Positions 54,657-64,000 of a stretch of 64,000 bases of DNA are shown here, one piece after another. Position 1 is the stretch's first letter. The number at the start of each line of letters is the position of its first letter. Origin of the DNA: Coprinellus micaceus. Taxonomy: Eukaryota > Basidiomycota > Agaricomycetes > Agaricales > Psathyrellaceae. The stretch covers positions 310,001 to 374,000 of the forward strand of contig OX596341.1 in NCBI GenBank assembly GCA_951394405.1, written 5' to 3'. Made by a program: the position numbers and the translations under genes. Below the pieces are notes generated by a model. It made no database searches. It was not told the origin of the DNA and worked only from the letters and a program-made list of their open reading frames with translations.

Positions 54657-55326
54657 GATTTATAGTATTGGATTGAACTTAAGTGCTACAGCTTTTCCAC
54701 AGGTCCTGATGGCCTGAATTCATCTGGCCCGATGGTGTGGGGCCCAGGTCCAGGCTGAGTCCTATATTCAGATGTGGGGGTTGTCAGCCATTTGATCTGT
54801 GCCGAGGGCACACCACTATCTTGGGAATCAGGTGGGCGTGTCCCTTACTTGTGGCATACCTGGGATAAGTCAATTGAGCCCCCCTCAGTTGACTCAGGGT
54901 GTTTAGGCCATCCTTTCTACTCAATTGGGCACAATCAGCTCATGAGGTAAGGGCCATATGCACACTCAAGTGAGTCACTGGGTGCATGTCATTCGGGTGT
55001 CAATGGTCATAAGGTGGTAGATCGTTGGATATCTGAATACATGGATGCAGTACCTACAGCTACAATACTCGGGCTTATGATCTGCAGGTCTGGAGGACGG
55101 TGGAACTACCGTGATACATAGCTTGGTAGGACTCCGCAGATACTTGGATCAAGCTTGGATCCCGGGATAGGTTTCATCAACCGATGTGGGGTGCAGGGGA
55201 TTACTCCTACGGTCGTGGCATGTCACAGCAAGGCCAACTTTTATTGAACAGAGAGTACCTTTCGAAGCCATGCCCTGGCAACTACATCCCAGGAATATTG
55301 CTCCCGGGCCGAGTCCGGTTGCTTTA
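54657..55326. other. No gene recognised
   Basis: No coding or repeat signal that I can name. Confidence 0.4.
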
Positions 55327-55500
55327 GGCCCTGTTCGGAAGCCCCGCTCCACTACGCCTCTGGGAAAAGCAGCGTGTGTACGCTTGATGTCCGCTCGCCC
55401 TTTAAATTTCAGCCGCTCGAGAGGCCGTGGGAGTACGCTTTTGGGTGCATCAACATGGAGAAGTGTAGCGTACCGGAGCGTGTAGCTTCCGAACAGGGCC
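55327..55500. mobile_element. PIF/Harbinger-type MITE
   Basis: A 174-bp element with 16-bp perfect inverted ends GGCCCTGTTCGGAAGC is flanked by TTA on both sides (55324-55326 and 55501-55503), the 3-bp target duplication of this superfamily. It has no ORF. Confidence 0.9.
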
Positions 55501-55503
55501 TTA

Positions 55504-55690
55504 CAGCTACTTACAAAACGATAGACCCACTTTCACAAAACCACCGCATTTGATATTTGTTTAGTTTTGGAGCTGTGTGGGGCTGCCAAACAGAGGCGGT
55601 TCCACTTTGGGCAAGGCACCCCTGCCCCAAAACCGCCCCTTGTACTCTCTGCGAGCTGAATGAGGTCAAAACAACAATGATATACCCTCA
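55504..55690 (-). repeat. Dispersed repeat, copy without retroposon
   Basis: The reverse complement (CGCCTCTGTTTGG, GTTTTGTGAAAGTGGGTCTA, TCGTTTTGTAAGTAGC) matches 57130-57315 on plus. It provides an empty site for the small insertion described there. Type unknown. Confidence 0.7.
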
Positions 55691-57129
55691 GGGGGTCCCT
55701 CGTATCTAAATTATTAAGAGAGGGCGGGTTTTGCTGACATAATATATTTATGTAAGCAAGCTCGCACGCAGAGCGCGCTCAGGGGCAATCTCGCGGGCGC
55801 AGCCCGCCTGGGGGGCACCCAACTTGAAGGGACTAGCGGGAAGAGGATGTTCAAGCTATGTTTACGAGAAAATGGAAATCAATTTACGATTTGTACATCG
55901 GAAATTTCAGTGGACGGTCGCAACACGGTCGTATAGGTGATCATGCTGTTCTTTGACAAGTCACCAAGATGTGTGACAGACCAGATTACAGTATCTCCCC
56001 AAAAGTGCATCTATCGTAATTTAATGGCACCGTGTTCTGGAGAAGTGAGGTCACGGCCGCAAGGTCAAGGTCAAAGCACGCATGAGCTTCGGGCACGCCT
56101 TTACAGACAAACAAATGGGGGCCAAGGCCATACTAAATTATTCTGAGACGAGTAAGTCACGCCACACTAATTCAGGGTACAATTTAAGCACTCTGAGTGG
56201 CAAGGGGTGCCGACTAATGCCAGACTCACAGGCAGGAGACCGGGCCCTCACAATCCCCAAGAAAAATCATGGTATCCGTGTTAAACGTTGAGCACTGATC
56301 CATGGGGCCGAAGCAGTACGACATGATTCTCTCTCTCAAATTATGGGAACCCTAAGTGGGATGCACAGCACAGGGACCAGTCACCTTGCAGCCCTCATAG
56401 TGAAGCCTGTTGTGGCTGACAGGTGTAGGGGTGCCCGGCCAGTGTCCATATCACGCCAAGAATTACTGTCCCAGAGAGGCCTTTAAAATTATCCATACAG
56501 ACTTCAACCAGCACGCAGGCGGCAGCAACACCCCTCCGAAATGCGGAATGGGACCATCACCATGAGCCTGACAAAAATAATCGAGGGGTATGGTTGGAAA
56601 AAACGTGGAAGGGAGACACCGTAGCGACTGTCACACTTCCAGCCTGCATGTTTGGCGTCTGAAATTTCGTTTATGCTCTCAAAACATCTGACCGACCTAA
56701 AATACACTGGACATGGACATTGTCCCACACAGACTTAGGAGCATCCAAAGAGGCAGGTTACCTGCCAGGTAGTGCCAATTGGGTCATTGGGTTGTCAAAT
56801 TAGATGTACGGGTCAGGTATATAATCAAAGGTGAAAGAAACATTGGGGAACCCTTCTCAAGATGGAGAGAGGAGGAAGAGGGTGCTCAGAGACTGGCGTG
56901 AGCATCTATACTACAGCTGCGGAACAAAGAGTCCATGAGCATACAGGATAACCTACAATAATCAATTTACGGTGCAATTAACCATGCGACCATATTGTGA
57001 ACCCCGCCGTGGCGTAGACACGGGTTATAAGACTTGTACCAGGTGGGATACAGCTATCCTCTACGGTCGTCCCTTCCCCGCCACATGGCATGGAGGATAG
57101 CGCAAGGGCGGGAGCGCAACCTGTAGAAG
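55691..57129. other. No gene recognised
   Basis: A hairpin-forming, GC-rich stretch (CGGGCGCAGCCCG, about 55796) stands out near 55740-55850. The rest holds only short ORFs without conservation that I can recognise. Confidence 0.4.
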
Positions 57130-57208
57130 GGATTTTTGGCGGGTCGCCTCTGTTTGGATCGCTCCAAACGCCAAATAAGATCAAGTATGGTGTTTTCACG
57201 AAAGTGGG

Positions 57209-57242
<34 letters not shown>

Positions 57243-57315
57243 AATTCAGCTTTTATATTCCGGGGCACACAGGCAGTCCGGCACGAAAGTGGGTCTATCG
57301 TTTCGTAAGTAGCTG
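57130..57315 (+). repeat. Dispersed repeat, copy with retroposon inserted
   Basis: Same repeat as 55504-55690 (opposite strand), split by a 70-bp poly(T)-tailed insertion. Confidence 0.7.
57212..57281 (-). mobile_element. Tiny poly(A) retroposon with 15-bp target duplication
   Basis: A run of 31 T (57211-57241) followed by 40 bp is flanked by the perfect direct repeat CACGAAAGTGGGTCT (57197-57211 and 57282-57296). On the minus strand it is a 40-bp body with a 3' poly(A), the signature of LINE-mediated target-primed insertion. The homologous repeat at 55504-55690 lacks it. Confidence 0.85.
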
Positions 57316-59261
57316 TACTGTCGCCGATCCGCTTCCCACGTGCAAGGTTGATTTGGCGCCCGACTCCCCCCATCATCATATCACTTGCCAGGACATCACC
57401 ATACCCACACTGGCACATACTTGACCTTTCCTTTCTCCACTACTACCACCACGTCGGGCACCACCACTGGCCTCAGACCTATCCCGGACTTCCCCCCTGC
57501 ACAACGCCTTGACGCTTTGAATCTGTTTTCATGCCCACGCCCTCACCGTCCATCTCCAGCCTGAGAGGCCCCGTTCATCTCGATGGCAGACGCCATCTCC
57601 TTTACGAAAGCTGGGTGTGCATGATTCGGTATGTTCCCTAGTGTTCGACACGAATGCTTCTATCTGAGTTCGCCTTGGTGGGCTTTGACGTACTCATGAT
57701 CAACATCCCCGTTGTCGGGTTTGAGGAGGAACTTCCACTTTGCTGGAAGGAACGTCCCCCCCCTCCAGGGCGCTTTCCCTCCATACACCGAACTACTTTG
57801 GATGCGCTCCGTAGTATGGTACGTAACCCAAGTTGTCCCAATTAGCACCGAACAGGCACGTTTCCACAATTCACATCGGTGATGCATCGAGGCTTCAAAG
57901 GGATGAAGGGCTTGCATTCGAAAGATAACCACCACCCGTACTAATCGCCCACCCCGTTCGACGCATGGACTCCGATCGCCTCTCTCGCCCGAGGTCTTGT
58001 GCAGTCCCTGCCGTTCGTTGTCAACAGTCGGAACTGACTTCTGAGCTACTTTCTCGGTGCCGACACACCAAACAGCGCTAGCAACCGGGTCGATCCCAAT
58101 GGTGTCCACAAAAGGATGGAAGCTCCGGACGCCCACGACGCACGCACGTCGGGAATATCCCTCAATACGCCTTCGAAGAGACCTAAGTTCGGGGAAGGGG
58201 ACGCCAGGACAGGTCGCGCAGGCTCCACCGGTAATTCTATGCTCAATTGACCCTGGGTGAACTGGGTGCACTGAGAGATGGGCGTACAGGTATACAGGAC
58301 CCTCGACCAATGTCTCCCATGACATCCCCTACAGCTATTCCACCCCGTCCAGGTGTCCTGGAGGCGTCCCTTGATGGTACGCTATGCCCACTCATGTCAT
58401 TGAGGATTATCGACGAGCTGAGCTACGCGCTCCCATAGCACCGTCGGGTCGGCAGGGCTGCGCGAGGGAAGCATCGGGGGCAAAAAATAACCGAGTCTAT
58501 GCATCGGAAGGTGCGGGTGGAGGCCTAGGGACCAACAACCTGTCCAAGATTTAACGCATATTCTCTTGTAGGACCTACCTTCCATACGTCGACGGAGTCC
58601 TTACCAAGGCAGCACCCTCCAGCTCTAGCTACCCGTCGGAGGACGGGTGGATTCTACGTTAGCAGCTGTGTTGGGCATGTCGGGGAATCGGATACAAAGC
58701 CGGAGTCCGTCAACCACGCAGGCATGTACTACTTACTGTCATTTGGCGGATGATCAATCATTGACGGTATGATGTTGCGGTTGCAGGGGGTTTGTCTGAC
58801 GCTGCTATGCTCGTGGAAGACCACTCCCCTGATGCCGGAGGGGGGCAAATGACAAGACACCTGGAGGTAAACACGGTTGAGCTGAATCGTGTCTCGCGCA
58901 CCACGACACCCGTCAATGCGAATGGTGCGTCACAGGCCGTGGTTCGCAAGCAGAAGCCGAAACTCACCCCCAAGTTGTCGTAATAAAGATGCACCCAACT
59001 TAAAGCATGTGGAACCCGCTGTACAAACAGATGGCGTAGCTCGCAGCATCACAGCAGGGCTGGAACAGATGGAATCAGAAGATCTCAGTGAGCACCCTAC
59101 CGCCCCAAATCTAGAACCCCATTGCCCAGACGAGCCCATTCCCTTTCCAGTCGACGATGTGGCATCGTCGAGGGCGGGAGTCTCGTCTTCCTCGTCTGGC
59201 CATGGAGTGGAAATATACCACCCAGGTCGCCTTTTAGAGCCTCCTATGTCAGCCACAATTT
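57316..59261. other. No confident gene
   Basis: The longest ORF is 57660-58325 on minus (221 codons), with no recognisable domain and several overlapping ORFs on the other strand. A plus-strand ORF at 58792-58983 is equally unassigned. Probably intergenic or decayed. Confidence 0.4.
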
Positions 59262-60338
59262 TTGAAAGCACCCGTCAGTCCGCACACCAAGAAGGGAGGA
59301 AGAGTCAGCCCCATGCGCCGAGAGGCATCCCGGGCTCTGAAGTACACCTTGAGCGCCGCTACGCAGCAAAGCCCCAACCGATCAGCTCGACGCCTAATCA
59401 AGAGGCATTACCAGCGCTGCACCACCCAGATGGCCACCCGGCACTGGCCGACGAACGGGGTCCGTAGTAAACCCTGTTTATGGGCAAGACTGACTAGTCT
59501 GCAGAGTACGAAACCTCCGATAAAGACGACATATTTCGCCCTCTCCGCCATCAACGTCAGTATTCTTTCCACTGCCCTCGTTCTCTGGTGGGACGATATT
59601 GACGACTGCTCAACAGACATTCGCTCTGGCCAAAGTGAAAGAACGTGGATGGGGGAAGCCTCTGAGGACATAAGCCTACCATCCCAGCTGCCTCCGGGAA
59701 CAGGGCAGACTAGGAAGGTACGCGAGCACTATTATGAACTATATCGTCTTTCCTTTTTCCCGGCACTGATACCCTCTTTTTCAGACAGCTGTTACCGTCG
59801 AAACCCCGGCGTCAGACTCGGACGGCGACGAATTCGCTCCAGCCCTTTCTTTTACCTTTCCCGTGGCATACCCTCGTGGCAAAGTGGGGGCTATCCCCCC
59901 CTTACCCTCAGGTTCGGAAGAAGAGGAATGCGCGCCGGCGCTCCCATTCAAAGTCCCTATTAGACGCCTGGCTTCACCGTCAGACTCAAACGAAGAACTA
60001 GCTCCCGTGATACCTTTCAAGGTTCCCCTTACACGCGAAGCCTCACCTTCGCATTCAGACGAAGAAGAAGGCGTCGCAGCACTGTCCTTCGATACCTCCT
60101 TCAGATATTTTACGCACAAGGCGTGTGGTGCTCTGACTCGGCCGACGGGGACCCCTGATATCAACCGCTCCACTCACGAAGTGCAACTTGTGAGTCACCC
60201 TTGACAATATGTGTCGTGCTAAGCGGGGCTTACCTTCCTTCCGACCAGGGTAATGGCAATCTTCAGAGTCACCACAGGGATCAAGAACATGCCATTGAAG
60301 CATCCAATTCCGCCTACTGTTACGGTCTGTTTCAATGA
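59262..60338 (+). CDS. Possible spliced gene with acidic repeats, function unknown
   Basis: An open exon (to 59717) contains a hydrophobic segment that could span a membrane (TYFALSAINVSILSTALVLW). Intron 59718-59784 (GTACGCGA to TTTTTCAG) keeps the frame. The next exon has four imperfect repeats of the type SDSNEELAPVIPFKVPLTR (about 59800-60090). A second phase-0 intron (60190-60248, GTGAGTC to CGACCAG) leads to a short last exon stopping at 60338. The repeat consistency and the two clean introns argue for a real gene. The 5' end is unknown; the start given is only the beginning of the open frame. Confidence 0.4.
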
Positions 60339-60484
60339 GGCTGGAGAGTATCTCGTACTGAACAGTATTGCCAGCACCCAGCGCGTCGCAGATCGGTATA
60401 CGATCGAGGGTAGCATTGGCAAGGCACGCCAACCATTTTGTATCCGATTCAATCTCGGTTATCACGCGCCCAGCACCCGGTAAC

Positions 60485-60799
60485 GATTATATTCCTTCCA
60501 AAGACAGGGTCATGAAGGACTCGCTGGAAGACGACAACGTCAGCGAACCCTCCGATTCTTCTGGGGGCGAAGACTGCGCGCCAGAGCCGGGATCCACTAA
60601 GGCTATTGCGAGTGCCGACGATTATTGTTGGGAATTTTGGAAGATGAAGGACAACCAGCTGAACGGATACGAGCCTCGAAGAAAACACCCCGTTGCGGGC
60701 GTTCCACCAGAAGAATCGCCTGATCAGCCACAGAAAAGGGACCGTTGGAGAAGGTGTGTATCAGCCGTCTTCCCAGTGGGCACCCTATACAGTGTCTAA
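60485..60799 (+). CDS. Unassigned acidic ORF
   Basis: The frame reads SLEDDNVSEPSDSSGGEDCA and PEESPDQPQKRDRWRR, acidic like the preceding gene, and may be another exon of it. No domain is visible. Confidence 0.25.
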   Translation, partial: DYIPSKDRVMKDSLEDDNVSEPSDSSGGEDCAPEPGSTKAIASADDYCWEFWKMKDNQLNGYEPRRKHPVAGVPPEESPDQPQKRDRWRRCVSAVFPVGTLYSV

Positions 60800-63593
60800 C
60801 CTTGCGCAGGTCCAGAAAACCAAGGGGAGCCCAATGCCCTTCACGACACATGTAGCCGCTATGCATCGCTAGTTTACCAACCAGAATCTACTGTAGTATT
60901 GAAGCGGATATGTACTAACGAGAGTCCCCTCGCCTCTCACCTCTCCAAGCAAAATACCAGCGAGTCGCTGCTCAAGATGACCGCGATCCCACGTTTCCTA
61001 CCTTTAGCCTAGCACCCAGGACGTAGAGTAAGCTTCCATTGCCAAACTCTACCCGATCCATTCCAACAGTAATCTTTTATCATTGAGTAACAGGCGGTGC
61101 TCCAGGTATATTATAATGCGTGGGGAGGGAAAGGGCGACCGTGTGCATTAGGCGCTCTGTTCACCTCCCTGCTTGCCTTTCCGTCAGAATACAACCCGCG
61201 GCCGTCCAAGTGACGCAAAAGTGTCCGGATGGACCTCTGAAGAAATGTTCCAGGGGAGGAGCCAGGGAATACCGTGGTGATCTTAGCCTGACCTCGTGCT
61301 GTAAGGTAGGACGACCTCATCTGACCTGTGTTTGGCCCGTAATCCGAGCGATTTGGAAGGTGGTGCAGGAATTTGTCCCTTGGGCCCATGAGGCCACATT
61401 ACAGTGGTAAAACCCATGTGAGCAAGCAGCGCACCGACTACACCGGCCCAGCGAGAAACGGAGGAACATATTCCGGATCGAGGCTCACACGTACATCGGG
61501 CTCGGATACGGAGGGGTTGACGCACAGATCAACAGCAGTGGATACAGGCTGTGGTTGGTACCGGAAACATACTTTGGGAGGCGAGGCGAGTCGGCGCCAG
61601 AGAGTGCACATTTTGATACTACGTACGGCCTTGTCGAAGATCGTAATAATGATGCTATTTTCCCCACCCCGATCGACCGACGACATGTACTGGGAGACGC
61701 AAAACATCCAGTTAGCTCGTTTTACGTGCGCCGCGTAGCGTAGAACCAGCTCCTTGTGAGGGTTGCATCTGGGTTAACCCTGGTGGGCGGGTGTCCTTTT
61801 CGTCCATATTGGCAATCGTGAGCCACCAAAACTGTCTTGTTGTCCAAGTTGTCCACTGTGGGCTCACGGCCCAGCGAGCCCATGCAGCACGTCCGTCAAA
61901 GAATCGGCTTCTCGAGGGCATTCAGTACTACGCTCTGAGATGTTTAGACAACGCACCATTCTACATCTGAGTCCCCAAGTAGGCCGGGAACCTTTTCTCC
62001 TGGATCGTTATACTCACCGCCCAGCACTGGGCGCTGGTCCATTCTTGAATGTCAAAAACAGAACCAACCACTCAGACGAACCGACGCGGGTGTAGAGGAG
62101 AGAAGGAGCCCATAGAGTAACATATTGTTCGCTCCTAGGCGCCTTGAGGATGGGCCAAAATGCCTGCATCGTTGTCGCCGCGATCACATCGTTGTCCCAG
62201 CTGTCCATGCCGTCCAGCGCTGTTTTCAAGCCTCCTGGAGCGGGGTCGGGTACTCAAACAGGTCGACAGAAGTTCCGAGCATAGAAAGAACATGCTTCAC
62301 TCGCAGGTGCCTCTCCGCTGCTGCTGGGGGTGCCCACTACCACGTCGCTGCCTCAACCATACTAAGGGGTTGTCGGTCGTCAGGGCTTCAGAGTGGCGAA
62401 CGAGAGCCCTTTGTGTTTATATGGGCGCGGAGCCATGTTTTTCGTGTTTTGGGGATGAGGAGGCGAAACCATGTATATCGGTTGGTAGACGTTATTCTTA
62501 TTCTTATTATTACTATTATGCGGCACAAGGTCCCATTAGGGAACCAGCCGTTTCCACACCGACCAAACAAATTTGGCATGTGGAACATCCGTCGGAATTG
62601 CTGGGTGGAAGACTCAAAGAGAACCTCAAGTAATCTGTCAGCGTCTCCCTAAGGATGTGGGTCGGCGAACCGACTTCGGTTTTGAACGCCCCGTAAGGGG
62701 CGCCGAGGTGATTCTATCTACATATTCCTACACACTGTCTTGTTAATTGGTCAACAGGTAAGTGAGATAGGGAACATCTTCAGCATGATACAAGCTGAGG
62801 GTCACACCATGCAGAGCACAGCCACTCACAGGCGCCGGTGAATTCGATGGGCGCTTAGCTCAACAACCGGAGATTCGGACTTAGGGGCCTATAGCCATAC
62901 CCTTTACTCTTAGTCTTAGTCTCATTACCGGCTTTTGGGCTCTTTTGGGAAGTTAGGACGTCGCACACCATCATCTTGAAATGGTAAGACTCGGAGTGCT
63001 CAGAGGTCAACGGTCGCTTTATGTGCCAATTCATCGGGCGTATGAGTCTCCGAAACGGCTATATCTTGGGAGGACCAGCGTGCCTTAGGGCTACCTTGGA
63101 TTACCCCACAAATTAACTCTTATTCCAGGACCAAGCCCGGTTCACGTCAAAGAATGGTGCCCGGTGGCGCTGGCTATAATAGCTATGGGTTCCGCCGCTC
63201 CAGTGCCACGGATATACGAAGATCCTCGAGCCCACAGCGACAGCAACACGATCTCCTTCCCCTCTCCCACGTACTAGGGGCTGTTGCATCTTCACCCGGG
63301 GTCCTTCTAGTTGCCATCCTTCTCGCCATGCCCTCACGATTCCTCTCTCTCGATTTACTTCCCCACTCCTTCCTCCTTCGTCCATTTACCCCTACAGAGT
63401 CGCCAAAGTCTTAGGCGGGTCTCTAACCCATGTATTGCACCTCGATGGCACGATGTAGCAATGGCTTCGGGCTGTGGGCAACATTTTCTGGCGCCAGAGA
63501 AAGTGCGTCAGACGTCCCTGTGTCTGTGGTGAATAAGGCTGACGGGAGAAAGCAACGTACCAGCCGGCGATTCTCGCGAAGTGCGAGTCACTA
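60800..63593. other. No gene recognised
   Basis: Many short overlapping ORFs on both strands, none with a recognisable motif. Local features: a short TTA/TTC microsatellite at about 62489-62519, and two small hairpins near 62650-62700 (CGAACCGACTTCGGTT; GCCCCGTAAGGGGC). Confidence 0.4.
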
Positions 63594-63938
63594 TTGTCTG
63601 TCTCGTTCCCGTTTGATACTGCGTTTCAGATCGCAGAGACGTCTCCGCGTTTCCGTTTCTTTACAGCCTCAAGCAGGCTCTACTGGCAAGCTCACAGAGC
63701 AGGGGACACGTCTGTTGAAGTGCCGACACCGAAGGGTCGAACAGTGTATGCCTATAGAGCCTGCGCTGCGTGCCCTGTGACTCGACTTGGCTTAAAACGT
63801 ACTGCTTCGAAAGGTGTGGATGTGTACATCGACGCCATTTCTTCTAATCAACTCATTGTTCAACGTCCAACAACAAGGAGCGCCCAACAGACCGTCCAAA
63901 CGAATACGAATGTACATACCGACGAGAGCGAATGTTAA
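63594..63938 (+). CDS. Unassigned ORF
   Basis: A 114-codon frame whose second half (VEVPTPKGRTVYAYRACAAC; SKGVDVYIDAISSNQLIVQR) looks protein-like and ends TDESEC at 63938. No family recognised. Confidence 0.25.
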   Translation: MSVSFPFDTAFQIAETSPRFRFFTASSRLYWQAHRAGDTSVEVPTPKGRTVYAYRACAACPVTRLGLKRTASKGVDVYIDAISSNQLIVQRPTTRSAQQTVQTNTNVHTDESEC

Positions 63939-64000
63939 AGCGAACAGGCGCTAGTGGCGAAAAAGATACAACAAAATGAGTGGCGGTTATACGGTCTTGA

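Noticed and set aside
55740..55850. Possible Helitron 3' end (GC hairpin followed by CTAG)
   Set aside because: The spacing from hairpin to CTAG is too long, and no 5' TC end or Rep/helicase is visible, so I did not annotate it.
57660..58325. Minus-strand 221-codon ORF as a gene
   Set aside because: No recognisable domain, no introns or neighbours to support it, and competing ORFs on the other strand.

Overview
The window looks like a transposon-dense, poorly expressed part of an agaricomycete (mushroom-forming basidiomycete) genome. The evidence is: Plavaka-type (CACTA-like) transposases with an N-terminal C2H2 finger; a chromodomain Ty3/gypsy polyprotein; Ty1/copia elements primed by a half initiator-tRNA; host-type genes split by 45-70 bp GT-AG introns; and MYND, F-box and DUF6698-like proteins of the kinds common in these fungi. 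The exact order cannot be fixed from the sequence alone. There are no rRNA, tRNA or CRISPR features. One 200-base run of N (22165-22364) is an assembly gap.

Layout. 1-7.1 kb: a decayed LINE reverse transcriptase tail (minus strand), a MYND zinc-finger gene (2723-5280), and a purine-rich minisatellite running off its 3' end. 7.1-7.5 kb: a copia solo LTR with a perfect 5-bp target duplication. 10.2-14.0 kb: two spliced genes of unknown function. 14.4-15.6 kb: an F-box gene with one internal stop, cut off by a gypsy LTR. 15.6-21.2 kb: a minus-strand Ty3/gypsy chromovirus (3' LTR, polypurine tract, an extra cysteine-rich ORF after pol, an intact pol ORF, a gag stub). It ends abruptly at an 849-bp near-perfect inverted repeat around the N gap (21.2-23.2 kb). 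24.1-25.6 kb: a 1467-bp gypsy solo LTR. 26.4-29.8 kb: a DUF6698-like gene carrying a Tc1/mariner MITE in an intron. 30-33.3 kb: a chain of truncated elements (Plavaka, then gypsy integrase/chromodomain, then a copia LTR plus gag). 33.6-37.1 kb: two divergent spliced genes of unknown function. 37.2-45.9 kb: a second Plavaka transposase broken by two solo LTRs and a 2.7-kb CAGCTG-rich terminal-inverted-repeat element. 45.9-47.3 kb: a third copy of the inverted-repeat sequence and a copia integrase fragment. 47.35-54.66 kb: an almost complete Ty1/copia element whose gag-pol is interrupted by two solo LTRs. 54.7-64 kb: mostly non-coding or weakly coding DNA with a PIF/Harbinger-type MITE, a small poly(A) retroposon with a 15-bp target duplication, and a weakly supported acidic-repeat gene.

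The nesting gives a relative history. Plavaka and copia bodies were hit later by gypsy LTR elements that recombined down to solo LTRs. At least six insertions can be dated by exact target duplications. The most unusual items are the cysteine-rich ORF in the env position of the gypsy element (its start region is retained in a second copy), the 849-bp palindrome and its third copy, the unclassified CAGCTG element, and the tandemly duplicated intron-containing block in the 10-13 kb gene. I did not find a coherent new multi-gene system. The novelty here lies in the mobile elements.
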